Positions 7,266 through 21,715 are shown, numbered from the stretch's first letter. The stretch is 64,000 nucleotides of DNA from Schaalia radingae (GCF_900106055.1 NZ_LT629792.1:372001-436000), one strand, 5' to 3'. Notes: generated by a model not told the origin, from the sequence alone. Numbers and translations: made by a program.

Positions 7266-9025
7266 TGTCCCTTCCTGAACTGAGCACCAAGTTTGCGTTT
7301 TTCACCGGTAAAGGTGGGGTCGGAAAGACTACGGTTGCTTGCTCTTTAGCTACCCGCGTGGCAGGTGAAGGTAAGCGAGTGCTGCTAGTATCCACTGATC
7401 CAGCCTCGAATATTGGGCAGGTATTCGGCCGTGAGATCGGATCGGGCGGCGCAGAGCTAACCGACCTTGTGCCCGGCGCTATCAGTTTTGATGCCGTAGA
7501 GATTGATCCGGAGGCAGAAGCGGAGCGGTATCGCGAGTCTATCCTGGGTCCGGTTCGTGGCCTGCTGCCGCCCGAGGTGCTAGCAACAACCGAAGAAACC
7601 TTGTCCGGTTCCTGCACGGTTGAAGTCGCTAGTTTTAATCGATTCGTCGACTATCTAACGAACGAAGACATTACTAGCCACTATGACCACATCGTTTTCG
7701 ATACCGCCCCGACCGGACACACCCTGCGGTTACTGTCCTTACCCGGTGATTGGTCGAGTTTCATTGATAAAGGCGCGGGTGACGCCTCGTGTCTGGGGCC
7801 GATGTCGGGGCTAGAGAAGAACCGGCAAACCTATCACGAGGCGGTTGCAGCTCTGTCTGACCCGGCACAAACTTCACTGGTTCTGGTGGCCAGGGCTCAA
7901 ATCTCGACCCTGCAAGAAGCTAACCGTTCCACCGGTGAACTACTTGAGATGGGAATCAAACCCGCACTGTTGGTGATCAACGGGATCTTGCCAGTGAGCG
8001 CCGCCACCGATCAGCTGTCGGAGTCAGTTTATGCCCGCGAACAGGCACTACTTGATGGCCTTGCCACGAATACGCAGCTTAGCGCGATCAAGAGTGTTCC
8101 AACGGTACGGATCGAGTTGAATGCCAACCCGGTGATGGGGGTAGACGGACTCTTACATCTGGGCGAGGCTGACGGCGACGCAACTTCGAGCGTGGATCCC
8201 ACACTAGAGCCGGGCTCTGCGCAGTCCAATTTCGAGCTGCACGTCGGTTTATCCCATCTGGTGGATGAGCTAGCAGAGGGAAAACCGAAACTCGTCTTGT
8301 GTATGGGCAAAGGTGGGGTTGGGAAAACCACCGTTGCGCAAATGCTGGCATTGGAACTCGCTAAGCGTGGCAAGCCAGTGCATCTGTCCACCACGGATCC
8401 CGCGAATCACCTCGATGTTTCCCTCGAAGATCGCATCAAAGGTTTGACGGTGTCATCAATCGACCCGGACGCGGTGACGGCTAGCTACCGTGAAGAAGTG
8501 CTCGCCACCAAAGGTGCTTCTCTCGATGCCGACGGGTACGCACAGTTGGAGGAAGACCTGCGCTCCCCATGTACGGAAGAAGTGGCCGTTTTCAAAGCAT
8601 TTTCTGAGGTCGTAGCAACGGCCCAAAACCAGTGGGTCGTCCTCGACACCGCCCCCACCGGGCACACCCTGCTATTACTGGACGCCACTGGATCCTACCA
8701 CCGCGAACTCATGCGCCAATCCGGACGTGACGATTCCGCGACCACGCTCCAACACCTGCAAGATACGGAAGTGACCCGGCCAATCCTCGTGACACTGCCA
8801 GAAACCACGCCAATGCTCGAGGCACAATCCCTCGCAGCCGACCTGTCGCGAGCAGGTATTGAGCCGTGGGCATGGGTAATCAACCAGTCGCTTCCAGCAA
8901 CCGAGACGTCATCGCCGTTCCTTACGCGCCGAGCCCGCGCACAGCAGACAATAATTGAGGACATTATCGCCCAAGCGAATACCGAAGTAGTTCAACTACC
9001 GGTACTGCTCAACAATGGGCTATAG
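7265..9025 (+). CDS. arsA: ArsA arsenite-activated ATPase (duplicated type)
   Basis: About 586 residues from ATG 7265, which overlaps the arsD stop. Two homologous halves each carry a deviant Walker A loop GKGGVGKTT (near residues 15 and 348) and the DTAPTGHTLRLL / DTAPTGHTLLLL signature. Cysteines in SGSCTVEVASF, DASCLGPMSG and RSPCTEEVAVF sit where the metalloid-site cysteines of R773 ArsA are found. ArsA normally docks onto the ArsB permease and powers efflux of arsenite. No arsB or acr3 gene follows: the next feature is a hairpin, then a tRNA. Either the pump is elsewhere in the genome or the cluster is incomplete. Confidence 0.95.
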   Translation: MSLPELSTKFAFFTGKGGVGKTTVACSLATRVAGEGKRVLLVSTDPASNIGQVFGREIGSGGAELTDLVPGAISFDAVEIDPEAEAERYRESILGPVRGLLPPEVLATTEETLSGSCTVEVASFNRFVDYLTNEDITSHYDHIVFDTAPTGHTLRLLSLPGDWSSFIDKGAGDASCLGPMSGLEKNRQTYHEAVAALSDPAQTSLVLVARAQISTLQEANRSTGELLEMGIKPALLVINGILPVSAATDQLSESVYAREQALLDGLATNTQLSAIKSVPTVRIELNANPVMGVDGLLHLGEADGDATSSVDPTLEPGSAQSNFELHVGLSHLVDELAEGKPKLVLCMGKGGVGKTTVAQMLALELAKRGKPVHLSTTDPANHLDVSLEDRIKGLTVSSIDPDAVTASYREEVLATKGASLDADGYAQLEEDLRSPCTEEVAVFKAFSEVVATAQNQWVVLDTAPTGHTLLLLDATGSYHRELMRQSGRDDSATTLQHLQDTEVTRPILVTLPETTPMLEAQSLAADLSRAGIEPWAWVINQSLPATETSSPFLTRRARAQQTIIEDIIAQANTEVVQLPVLLNNGL

Positions 9026-9057
9026 CAAGTATTGATTCACTAAGGTTCAACAGTGTA

Positions 9058-9107
9058 GGCCGCCTCGTCTGCTACCAGTTAAAGCTCATGGGACAGACGG
9101 GGTGGCC
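9058..9107. terminator. Imperfect inverted repeat downstream of arsA
   Basis: GGCCGCCTCGTCTG at 9058-9071 pairs with CAGACGGGGTGGCC at 9094-9107 (12 of 14 positions). It lies 32 bases after the arsA stop and probably ends the ars transcript. There is no T tract. It could alternatively be a relic of an insertion-sequence end. Confidence 0.45.
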
Positions 9108-9294
9108 AATACTATCCTGAGACTTGTATGGCTTGAATCCTTGCTATTGCAACCAGGCGATACGCACTGGCTCATCCAGATCCTCACGTCACTTAGCCCC
9201 CAGGTGCCATTCGTTACGCCCAGCCGTCAGTCAGCAACCTCCTCGAGTGAATTCCTTTGACAAGCTAAAACGCCACCGGTCTGAGCAAAATATA

Positions 9295-9327
9295 AGGACG
9301 CTCACTTTGTATCAAAATGAGCGTCCT
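9295..9327 (-). terminator. Terminator of the tRNA-Ala gene
   Basis: AGGACGCTCA at 9295-9304 and TGAGCGTCCT at 9318-9327 form a perfect 10-bp stem. On the minus strand the stem is followed by TATATTTT, and it begins 2 bases beyond the encoded CCA end of the tRNA. Confidence 0.8.
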
Positions 9328-9329
9328 AA

Positions 9330-9405
9330 TGGTGGAGCTAGGGGGATTCGAACCCCCGACCTTCTCATTGCGAACGAGACGCGCTACCAACTGCGCCATA
9401 GCCCC
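9330..9405 (-). tRNA. tRNA-Ala (anticodon CGC)
   Basis: The minus strand reads GGGGCTA at the 5' end, a D-arm with GCGCAGTTGGTAGCGC, an anticodon arm TCTCG-TTCGCAA-TGAGA giving anticodon CGC (codon GCG), a T-arm with GGTTCGAATCC-type sequence (here GGATTCGAACCC on the plus strand) and a matching acceptor end TAGCTCC followed by an encoded ACCA. The acceptor stem pairs with one G-T wobble. It stands alone between the ars cluster and the rRNA operon. Confidence 0.95.
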
Positions 9406-9997
9406 AAGGCTCAAGTATCGTACCACCCTGGCAGCACGAAATGCACACTGGAGACTGTGAAGCGCACCGCCATCATTTACGAGTACTGATGCGCGCTTAC
9501 ATGCATGCACACTGCCAGCGCGGATCAACACTAAGGCGCACAAAAATTGATCTGAGTAATTCAGTGCTTGGTGCGCCACACTTTTAGGGGATCAGCGATG
9601 GTGGAGCGCACTCAACTAGGCTCCAAAAACCAGAATTAATGATGATAAAAACCGGATTAAAACAGTATTCCACCTGCTGCTTGGCGACATTGTGCCAAAA
9701 AATCGAACGGTGAGGGAGCTCACCGCAAATCAGTTTGACGATCGCCCCGATTGTTCGTAGAGTATTTTCTTGTCGCCCGGGCGGTGCTGATTGTTTGTGG
9801 TTGGTGTTGTTTGTGGTGGTTGTCCCGCGTTTGTGGCCTTTTGTTTGGGGTTGTGGGCGTGTGGGGGTGTTGTTTGTGAACTCGATAGTGTGTTTGTTTT
9901 GTTGATGCTTGTTTTTGTTTTTTGAGTTTTTTTGGTTGGGATTGGCTGCCCTGTTGTGGGGTGGTTGTTTTCTGAGCAGATTATGGTTTTTGTTTTT
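9406..9997. other. rRNA operon upstream and leader region
   Basis: About 590 bases with no supportable gene. The open frame on the minus strand over the leader is extremely biased (Asn/Thr/Gln/His) and is a by-product of the GT-rich leader. It contains the rRNA promoter at 9735-9763 and a leader motif TTTGTGAACTCGATAGTG at 9873-9890. A near copy of that motif lies in the 16S-23S spacer at 11730-11747, as expected for processing/antitermination sequences flanking 16S rRNA. Confidence 0.6.
9735..9763 (+). promoter_or_regulatory. rRNA operon promoter
   Basis: TTGACG (9735-9740) and TAGAGT (9758-9763) are separated by 17 bases, a near-consensus housekeeping sigma promoter about 235 bases upstream of the 16S gene. 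No second promoter was obvious. Confidence 0.7.
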
Positions 9998-14915
<4,918 letters not shown>

Positions 14916-15039
14916 ACACTCACACACTAGTGTGTGTGGGGCGAAGCGAGAAAACACGTGCACCCTGTGTTTGGGGTGTGGTGCTTGCAATCACTGTGCG
15001 GTACACACTCAACCCACACGTTGTGGGTGGGTGACATTT

Positions 15040-15159
15040 TTGCGGTGGCTCATGGCAGGCGGGAAACGCCCGGCTCCTTTCCGAACCCGGAAGCTAAGCC
15101 GCCTTTGCGCTGATGGTACTGCGACCGGGGGGTCGTGGGAGAGTAAGACACTGCCGCAA
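15040..15159 (+). rRNA. rrf: 5S ribosomal RNA
   Basis: The terminal helix pairs TTGCGGTG at the start with CACTGCCGCAA at the end. Inside are the typical CCCGGCTCCTTTCCGAACCCGGAAGCTAAG core and GGTACTGCGACCGGGGGGTCGTGGGAGAGTA. It is about 120 bases, as expected. Two small hairpins (CACACACTAGTGTGTG near 14932 and CCCACACGTTGTGGG near 15014) lie in the 23S-5S spacer and probably mark processing sites. Confidence 0.95.
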
Positions 15160-15172
15160 TCAACCGTGAGTT

Positions 15173-15223
15173 GGGGGTGGGGTACAGGCCTGGAGACAGG
15201 CACGTACCCCACCCCCCCTTTTT
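15173..15223 (+). terminator. rRNA operon terminator
   Basis: GGGGGTGGGGTAC at 15173-15185 pairs with GTACCCCACCCCC at 15204-15216, followed by further Cs and a T5 run (15219-15223). It sits 14 bases past 5S and is a strong intrinsic terminator. Confidence 0.9.
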
Positions 15224-15375
15224 ACGCGCACACACTACCCGGACGCACGCACCCAGCGGGGCCGACCGACCGGATACCCAGTCAACCAACGTTTCATGTT
15301 TCAAATCACATACGCCGCGGCGAATAGCTATTATGAGATCGGCATTAAGGCCACCGACAACGAATGGAGACAGAC

Positions 15376-15588
15376 ATGAACTTTGACGATCTGAAGAACA
15401 AGGCGACCGACGCGGTGCAGAACTCCGGCAAGGCCGACGATGTGCTGAACAACGTGTCGGAATCAGCCAAGAACGCCACCGACCACCAGTACGACGACAA
15501 GATCGACTCAGCGCGCGACGCGATCTCCAGCAAGATCGGCCACAAGGACGAAGCTGGCGCCGAGGATCCCCAGGCAGAAGCCAAGTAA
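15376..15588 (+). CDS. Small charged helical protein, MT0933/Rv0909 antitoxin-like family
   Basis: 70 residues from ATG 15376, placed by GGAGA at 15366-15370; an in-frame ATG four codons upstream lacks a site. The product is hydrophilic and helical (FDDLKNKATDAVQNSGKADD, then YDDKIDSARDAI), ending in an acidic, Ala/Glu-rich tail. The spacing of the VLNNVSES and YDDKID segments resembles the small MT0933-like proteins annotated as antitoxins in mycobacteria, but no toxin gene is next to it. A stress-related CsbD-like role is an alternative. The next gene is rsmI, 43 bases downstream. Confidence 0.65.
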   Translation: MNFDDLKNKATDAVQNSGKADDVLNNVSESAKNATDHQYDDKIDSARDAISSKIGHKDEAGAEDPQAEAK

Positions 15589-15631
15589 GAACTTCACGTC
15601 GTAATTCGAGCTGGTAGGGCACAATGGTCTC

Positions 15632-16477
15632 GTGAATGAGAACCAGTCCCTACCAGCTTCGTCCATTATTGTGGCCGCAACACCGATCGGCGATGTCAAC
15701 GACGCGTCGCCTCGGCTGTGCGCAGCCCTCCAGCAGGCAGATGTCGTTGCCGCCGAAGATACGCGCCGAGTCCGTGCATTGGCCTCGCGCCTCGGTGTCC
15801 ACATTGCAGGATCCATCCTCGCCCTCCACGACCACAACGAGGGCGAGCGCGCGGGTGCACTCATCAGCCAGGCAAAATCAGGTGCACGCATCCTCGTCGT
15901 CTCCGATGCCGGCATGCCGACAGTCTCCGATCCGGGCTATCGCATCGTTCACGGAGCTATTGACGAGGGAGTACGCGTCACCGCCCTGCCAGGCCCTTCC
16001 GCTCCAGTAACAGCCCTGGCTGTGTCGGGTCTGCCATCAGACCGCTTCGCCTTTGAAGGATTCCTTCCACGCAAACAGGGTGAAGCTGAGCGCACCCTCA
16101 AGGAACTGGCACGCGACCCGCATACCCTGATTTTCTTCGAATCACCGCGCCGGGTTCATGTCACGCTGTCGTTGATGTCTGAGCACTTCGGTGACGACAG
16201 GCGCGCAGTCGTGTGCAGAGAGCTGACCAAAGTGCACGAAGAAATCATGCGCGGAACCCTGGCGGAACTGGTCGACGCTACGCAGGGCGACGTGCTCGGC
16301 GAGATCACCATTGTCGTTGAAGGCGCCACTCAGAGCGTGAACGCGCGTGACCATGTGCAGGCCGTCCTTGCCCTTGTTGACGAAGGTATGCGCCTGAAAG
16401 ACGCTGCCGCTCAGGTCGCGGAAGCAACGGGTGCGCGCCGCAATGACCTGTACCGGGAAGCGCTGAAAGCTCGGTAG
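15632..16477 (+). CDS. rsmI: 16S rRNA (cytidine(1402)-2'-O)-methyltransferase RsmI
   Basis: 281 residues starting at GTG 15632. Family motifs are clear: IIVAATPIGDVNDASPR at the N-terminus (usual form TPIGNLxD), VVAAEDTRRVRALASRLGV, the SAM-site loop LVVSDAGMPTVSDPGYRIV, and ALPGPSAPVTALAVSGLP, then FEGFLPRK and the later FFESPRRVHVTL. The enzyme methylates the ribose of C1402 in the decoding centre together with RsmH. The Shine-Dalgarno is weak. A close gene with the opposite direction (nicotinamidase) follows, tail to tail, after 20 bases. Confidence 0.96.
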   Translation: MNENQSLPASSIIVAATPIGDVNDASPRLCAALQQADVVAAEDTRRVRALASRLGVHIAGSILALHDHNEGERAGALISQAKSGARILVVSDAGMPTVSDPGYRIVHGAIDEGVRVTALPGPSAPVTALAVSGLPSDRFAFEGFLPRKQGEAERTLKELARDPHTLIFFESPRRVHVTLSLMSEHFGDDRRAVVCRELTKVHEEIMRGTLAELVDATQGDVLGEITIVVEGATQSVNARDHVQAVLALVDEGMRLKDAAAQVAEATGARRNDLYREALKAR

Positions 16478-16497
16478 GAGGCTGTGCGGCGGCGCGG

Positions 16498-17076
16498 CTA
16501 GAACGTCGCAGCAGTGGATGCGAGCTGCTGCACGCCCTCGTCGTTCATGCGTTCACGAGCCTTGACGCCAAGCTCTTCGCTCACCGGCGCCGTCAGATCT
16601 GAAAACACGCGAACCGTGAACTGCTCACGAACCGCATCGATTGCCGTATCGCACACGCAATGAGACTCAGCCAGTCCCACCACATCCACGTCAGTGATCC
16701 CCGCGTGGTGAAGTGCGTCGGCCAGGGTGGTGCCATCGTCTGCGACACCCTCGAACCCTGAATAGGCAGCCTCGTACTGGCCCTTCTTGACGGCAATGTC
16801 GACGGGAACATCACTGAGTGCCTGGTGGACTTCCGCATTCGGTGTGCCGGCAACACCGTGAGGCGGCCACGAGTCGACGAAATCCGGCTCGTCGGAAAAA
16901 TGCGCACCTGGGTCAATGTGCCAGTCCTGGGTGGTCGCAATGAGGTCGTACGTATCCGGGTGGCTGCTCACAAAAACGGCGATACGCTGCGCAACCGCGT
17001 TGCCGCCCTCGACTCCGAGTTCACCGCCTTCGCAGAATGTCGGTTGGACATCGACGATGATGAGCGCGCGGGACAC
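16498..17076 (-). CDS. pncA: Nicotinamidase / isochorismatase-family amidohydrolase
   Basis: 192 residues from a GTG at 17076 with GAGGAGG just upstream. The cysteine hydrolase triad is visible: Asp in IIVDVQPTF (D9), Lys in VDIAVKKGQYEAAYS, and Cys in LAESHCVCDTAI. Metal ligands are supplied by TQDWHIDPGAHF. The FVDSWPPHGVAGTPNAEVH segment is characteristic of PncA. It deamidates nicotinamide to nicotinate for NAD salvage in the cytoplasm. The gene is alone on this strand. Confidence 0.9.
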   Translation of the reverse strand: MSRALIIVDVQPTFCEGGELGVEGGNAVAQRIAVFVSSHPDTYDLIATTQDWHIDPGAHFSDEPDFVDSWPPHGVAGTPNAEVHQALSDVPVDIAVKKGQYEAAYSGFEGVADDGTTLADALHHAGITDVDVVGLAESHCVCDTAIDAVREQFTVRVFSDLTAPVSEELGVKARERMNDEGVQQLASTAATF

Positions 17077-17210
17077 GGTTCCTCCTCATGATTCGGTGCA
17101 TATGCGCACCTTTGTGGGTTGGTCTTAACTGTAGATGTACGGCAGCGAAAGTGCGAACCGACAGGCATGAAGCGCGTGCGAATATGTCTCCTCTTGCTTA
17201 GGCTGAAGAT

Positions 17211-18146
17211 ATGAAACTTGGTGACAGGCGTTGGGATATTTCAGGTGTCGCGCTGGGCGGCAACACCTTCGGGTGGACCGCCGATGAAGCGATGACCTCC
17301 GACATTTTGGACGCGTACGCCGATCTGGGCGGAACGCTCGTCGACACCGCCGACGTCTACTCTGCATGGGTGGATGGTCACGAGGGAGGCGAATCCGAGC
17401 TGGCCATGAAGCCGTGGCTTGCACGCCCCGGCAACCGCGATCGCCTGCTGATTGCCACCAAAGTTGGATCCAAGGACTCCCGCAAGGGATTGCGACCGGA
17501 GAACATTCACGCTGCCGTGGAAGAATCGTGTGAACGCCTGGGCATTGACACGATCGACCTGTACTACGCACACTTCGACGAACCCGACGTTCCCATTGAT
17601 GAGGTCGCCAGCGCGTTTCATGACCTGGTTGAACAAGGCACCATCCGTGAAATCGGAATGTCCAACCTGGAGCCGGATCGCTTGCGCGCATGGTGCAACG
17701 TCGCGCGCGAACATGGCTACCACATGCCGATCGCCCTGCAGCCGCACTTCAATGTCGTCCACCGAGCCGAATTTGAATCAGAGCGCCTTGACATTGCGCG
17801 CGAATGGAACCTGGGTGTCTTCCCTTATTTCTCGCTGGCTTCCGGTTTCCTGACCGGTAAGTATCACCGCGGCGACAAGCTGGAAGGCGACCGAGCCGGA
17901 ATGGTGGCTCCGTACGTGTCCGCTCAGGCATTCGACGTGGTTGGCGCGGTGACGCGCATTGCCCGCGATAAGGATGTGGCACCGGCTGCTGTCGCCCTCG
18001 CCTGGCTGATCGCGCAGCCCACCATTGCTGCACCGCTCGCCTCGGCACGTAACCTCGGGCAGCTCGAAGGCATCATGCAGGCCAGCTCCGTGGAGTTGAG
18101 CCAGGAGGAGATTGACGAACTGACGCGCCTGTCGGATGGGCTTTAG
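17211..18146 (+). CDS. Aldo/keto reductase
   Basis: 311 residues, a usual AKR length. Catalytic tetrad candidates are D45 and Y50 in VDTADVYSAW, the lysine in LLIATKVGSK and the histidine in DLYYAHFDEPD. The EIGMSNLEPDRLRAW motif and the late LAWLIAQPTIAAPLASARNL motif are the NADPH-binding signatures. The GGTLVDTADVYSAW style groups it with the AKR11/YajO-like proteins annotated as general oxidoreductases. The substrate is unknown. There is no convincing Shine-Dalgarno upstream of the ATG. Confidence 0.9.
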   Translation: MKLGDRRWDISGVALGGNTFGWTADEAMTSDILDAYADLGGTLVDTADVYSAWVDGHEGGESELAMKPWLARPGNRDRLLIATKVGSKDSRKGLRPENIHAAVEESCERLGIDTIDLYYAHFDEPDVPIDEVASAFHDLVEQGTIREIGMSNLEPDRLRAWCNVAREHGYHMPIALQPHFNVVHRAEFESERLDIAREWNLGVFPYFSLASGFLTGKYHRGDKLEGDRAGMVAPYVSAQAFDVVGAVTRIARDKDVAPAAVALAWLIAQPTIAAPLASARNLGQLEGIMQASSVELSQEEIDELTRLSDGL

Positions 18147-18203
18147 GTCACGACCGGCCCCGGCCCGTTCCTCACAGGCGGAAAATCAGTCTAGGCTAAG
18201 GGT

Positions 18204-20009
18204 ATGAGTCGTATTCTGTCTGCCGTCGCGTGGCCCTACGCTAACGGGCCGCGCCACATTGGCCATGTTGCTGGTTTCGGTGTTCCCTCTGACGTGTTCT
18301 CCCGCTATATGCGAATGGCGGGGCACGACGTCCTGATGGTGTCGGGAACGGACGAGCACGGCACACCGATCCTGGTGGCGGCTGACCAGGAACACGTCAC
18401 CGCCCGCGAACTTGCCGACCGCAATAACCGCCTGATTGTCGAAGACCTGCAGGCACTGGGCCTGTCCTACGACCTGTTTACGCGCACCACCACCGGTAAT
18501 CACTACAACGTTGTGCGCGCCATGTTTGAGGTTGTCCGAGACAACGGCTACATGCTGGTGGAAACCACGCGAGGCGCAATCTCTCCCTCGACGGGACGCA
18601 CCTTGCCGGACCGTTACATCGAGGGCACGTGCCCACTGTGTGGGGCCGAGGGAGCGCGCGGCGACCAGTGCGACAACTGCGGCAACCAGCTTGACCCGAC
18701 AGATCTGATCAACCCGCATTCACGCATTAACGGTGAGACACCCGAGTTCGTCTCCACGGACCACTACTTCCTCGACTTGCCCTCCCTGGCCGCTGCGTTG
18801 TCGAAGTGGCTGGATGAGCGTGAAGAGTCCGGCACGTGGCGTCCGAACGTCATCAAGTTCTCTCAGAACTTCCTCAAGGAAATCCGGCCGCGTGCCATGA
18901 CTCGCGACATTGACTGGGGAATCCCGGTTCCAGGGTGGGAAGACCAGCCCTCCAAGCGCCTGTACGTCTGGTTTGACGCGGTCGTCGGCTACCTGTCCGC
19001 ATCGATCGAGTGGGCGCGCCGAAGCGGCGATCCTGACGCGTGGCGCAAATGGTGGAACGACCCGGAGGCGCTGTCCTACTACTTCATGGGCAAGGACAAC
19101 ATTGTCTTCCACTCGCAGATCTGGCCGGCTGAACTGCTCGGATACAACGGTGAAGGTGCGAAGGGAGGCGAGCCGGGTGACCTCGGGCATTTGAACCTGC
19201 CCACAGAAGTGGTCTCGTCTGAGTTCCTCACCATGGAAGGCAAGAAGTTTGCCTCCTCACGCGGCATTGTCATTTACGTGCGTGACATGCTCAGCCGCTA
19301 CCAGCCTGACGCGCTGCGTTATTTCATCAGCGCGGCCGGCCCGGAAACATCCGACGCGGACTTCACGTGGACGGAGTTCGTGCGCCGAACCAATTCGGAG
19401 CTGGTGGCAGGGTGGGGCAACCTGGTCAACCGCACCGCATCGATGATCCACAAGCGCTTCGGCGAAATCCCGCAGCCCGGTGAGCTCACCGACGATGATC
19501 GCGCATTGCTGGACGCAGTTGAAGCCGGCTTTGATGAGGTCGGCTCCCTGATCCGCACGCACCATCAAAAAGCCGCGCTGGGCCAGGCAATGCACCTGGT
19601 CGGCCTGGCGAACAAGTACGTGACTGATCAGGCGCCGTTCAAGTTGAAAGCTGAGGAAGAGCGCCCTCGTCTGGCAACAATCTTGTGGACACTGGCGCAG
19701 GTGGTGAGCGACCTGAACATTATGCTCAGCCCGTTCCTGCCGCACTCAGCCAACGACGTGGACACCGTGATGGGCGGCGAGGGCACCATCGCCCCCATGC
19801 CGCGCATCGATGAGGTTGAAGATCTGGACGTGACGAACGAGGATGGCTCACCGCGACGCTACCCGATTCTGACTGGCGACTACACGCATGTTCCTGAGTG
19901 GAAGCGCCATGATATTGAGGTTGGCCGTCCGATCGCCAAACCCGCGCCCGTCTTCCGTAAGCTTGACGACGCCATTGTCGACGAGGAGCTGGAGCGGGCT
20001 CAGGCCTGA
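18204..20009 (+). CDS. metG: Methionyl-tRNA synthetase
   Basis: 601 residues. The class Ia signature is HIGH at residues 18-21 ([11 protein letters not shown]), and the KMSKS loop appears as KKFASSRG. The connective peptide has one zinc-knuckle with C143, C146, C156 and C159. [17 protein letters not shown] and [10 protein letters not shown] are MetG-specific. There is no C-terminal EMAP-type tRNA-binding domain, as in other short bacterial MetRS. The two-knuckle E. coli type would have more cysteines. The gene converges on the PspC-locus membrane gene 13 bases downstream. Confidence 0.97.
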   Translation: MSRILSAVAWPYANGPRHIGHVAGFGVPSDVFSRYMRMAGHDVLMVSGTDEHGTPILVAADQEHVTARELADRNNRLIVEDLQALGLSYDLFTRTTTGNHYNVVRAMFEVVRDNGYMLVETTRGAISPSTGRTLPDRYIEGTCPLCGAEGARGDQCDNCGNQLDPTDLINPHSRINGETPEFVSTDHYFLDLPSLAAALSKWLDEREESGTWRPNVIKFSQNFLKEIRPRAMTRDIDWGIPVPGWEDQPSKRLYVWFDAVVGYLSASIEWARRSGDPDAWRKWWNDPEALSYYFMGKDNIVFHSQIWPAELLGYNGEGAKGGEPGDLGHLNLPTEVVSSEFLTMEGKKFASSRGIVIYVRDMLSRYQPDALRYFISAAGPETSDADFTWTEFVRRTNSELVAGWGNLVNRTASMIHKRFGEIPQPGELTDDDRALLDAVEAGFDEVGSLIRTHHQKAALGQAMHLVGLANKYVTDQAPFKLKAEEERPRLATILWTLAQVVSDLNIMLSPFLPHSANDVDTVMGGEGTIAPMPRIDEVEDLDVTNEDGSPRRYPILTGDYTHVPEWKRHDIEVGRPIAKPAPVFRKLDDAIVDEELERAQA

Positions 20010-20022
20010 CAGTGCCGCGTAG

Positions 20023-20325
20023 CTAGCGGCCCTCTTTACGTGCCGTGACTACTGCCGCGACGATCAGTCCCAGGCCCAGCAGGATCAGTGATCCGATGAG
20101 CAGGATTGACATGTTGACCGTGGAATGAATTCCCACGATGAACACGAGGACTCCTGCCATGATGATAATTGCCGCCCAGATGAGCTGCCCAACGTTGACG
20201 GATGGAGGTGGCGGGGGCGGCAACGCGGGTGCCGCAGGATTTTCGCCTTGCTCGGCAGAGCGCCAGTCCGCGCTGTCGGGCAGCGCCTCAGTGTCGGTCT
20301 TCTCTGGTGTTGATTCGTCGCTCAT
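20023..20325 (-). CDS. Small two-TM membrane protein of the PspC locus
   Basis: About 100 residues from the ATG at 20325, which is preceded by AAGGA; the ATG at 20343 overlaps the upstream stop and is also possible. The N-terminal 45 residues are acidic, then poly-proline (LPPPPPPSV), followed by two transmembrane helices (LIWAAIIIMAGVLVFIVGI and SILLIGSLILLGLGLIVAAVV) and a short basic end. No family is recognised. The start overlaps or abuts the end of the PspC-domain gene, so they form one operon, and it may assist the same envelope response. Confidence 0.7.
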   Translation of the reverse strand: MSDESTPEKTDTEALPDSADWRSAEQGENPAAPALPPPPPPSVNVGQLIWAAIIIMAGVLVFIVGIHSTVNMSILLIGSLILLGLGLIVAAVVTARKEGR

Positions 20326-20335
20326 TGCTGCATCC

Positions 20336-21715
20336 TTATCCATTGCTGCGTGAAGATGATTGAGCAGTGTCTCCTGACTGTGCGCCGCTTTGAGACAGGT
20401 CGCCGCTCTGGATCGTGTCACCGGAGATATCTGCAGGCGCAGACTCGATGATGGTGACGCTGCCGTACACATTGGTGATTTCCAAGTTGATCCCGTGCTG
20501 AGGAGACCAGAAGTCATTGCGGAATGCCAGTTCCTCTGACACGAACTGCACTTCCGGAATCCATGGGCTGGACACCCGGCCTCCTTGTGCATCCAGCCAG
20601 TAGTCCGAGCGGATCAGACCGACTGAGCTGTACAGATGAAACCCCACCGGCTGATTTTGACGCATCACGATCGTCACATCGCCACCAATATCGTCCAGAC
20701 GGATCGTTTTGAGCACATCTGCCGGTGCCTGCGAAAGATCCAGAGTGAATGAACCGGTGTCCGATAACTGCGTCGCAGTCCAGTCGTATGTCACGGCCGT
20801 GTCTGCCTCTGCCATACCCGGTTCTTCGCTCTCCAGGGTCTGCAGGTATTGCTCCTGCTCGTATTCGGAGTAGCCCACAGCCAGCACAAGTGGAGAGCAT
20901 ACTGCCACAAGAACGGACAGGCAGATCAGCCATGGCGCGCGACGCCCTCGAAAAGCCGTGAACGCAAGAACTATGCCGAGCCCCACGAGAACGCTCGCTG
21001 TCAGAACCACGAACACGCGTACCGCATCCACGCCGCCCAGACCTTCCTGAACGACCAACGCGCACGCTGCTGCAAGAGCAAGGACAATGAGGCCGGTAAT
21101 GGCCAGGTTCGCCGGCATCGGCACAGAGGGCGAGGCCGGTCGCTGCGCAGGTGGCACCGTCCACGGATTGTTCGGCGTGCCGGTGGCAGGAGATGGTGTT
21201 GGCGCACTCACAGGCCGAGGCGCGCTGGCGGGGACATAGCTGGATGGTGGCACATGTGGTAGCGCGCCTTTCTGATGGTTACGCGTGTACTGCACCGCAC
21301 CGGCAATCGCCATAATGGTCAGGATGATCGCGCCAAGAATGACGAGTGGGTAGATCCACGGCACTGCAGCACTGGAAGCCAGTCCGACCAGAGTTGTCAC
21401 CAGTGCGCCCGCAAACCCCACATCGAATGTGCCGAATCGGATCAGCTGTTCACAGTGAATACGGCCGTCGCGGTACTCAGGCAGGAAAGCCCACGCCAGT
21501 CCATAGGCAGGCAAGATGAAAACGGAACACAGCAATCCCAGAACAATCGCCATTGCTCGCACGAATGCCAGATTCCAGCCAGTGCGCGCAGACATGCCGG
21601 CGCATACGCCTCCGACCAGGCGATCCTCACCGCGAAACCAGCCTGACCGACGGATGGAATCGAAAAACGATGAGGACCCGGGATCGGTGAAGGGTGTGCC
21701 TGCTGAATAACTCAT
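20336..21715 (-). CDS. PspC-domain membrane protein with multiple TM helices
   Basis: 459 residues. Residues ~25-90 form a PspC domain (DRLVGGVCAGMSARTGWNLAF, then FILPAYGLAWAFLP). Several TM helices and a Pro/Ser-rich cytoplasmic linker follow (~160-200). The last third has a beta-rich segment (TIRLDDIGGDVTIVMRQ, INLEITNVYGSVTII), similar to adhesin-like DUF4097 domains seen in LiaF/PspC proteins. Such proteins sense or transmit envelope stress. The gene is divergent from a PspC-histidine kinase with only 114 bases between starts, so the two should share control. The start at ATG 21715 has no good Shine-Dalgarno. Confidence 0.85.
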   Translation of the reverse strand: MSYSAGTPFTDPGSSSFFDSIRRSGWFRGEDRLVGGVCAGMSARTGWNLAFVRAMAIVLGLLCSVFILPAYGLAWAFLPEYRDGRIHCEQLIRFGTFDVGFAGALVTTLVGLASSAAVPWIYPLVILGAIILTIMAIAGAVQYTRNHQKGALPHVPPSSYVPASAPRPVSAPTPSPATGTPNNPWTVPPAQRPASPSVPMPANLAITGLIVLALAAACALVVQEGLGGVDAVRVFVVLTASVLVGLGIVLAFTAFRGRRAPWLICLSVLVAVCSPLVLAVGYSEYEQEQYLQTLESEEPGMAEADTAVTYDWTATQLSDTGSFTLDLSQAPADVLKTIRLDDIGGDVTIVMRQNQPVGFHLYSSVGLIRSDYWLDAQGGRVSSPWIPEVQFVSEELAFRNDFWSPQHGINLEITNVYGSVTIIESAPADISGDTIQSGDLSQSGAQSGDTAQSSSRSNG

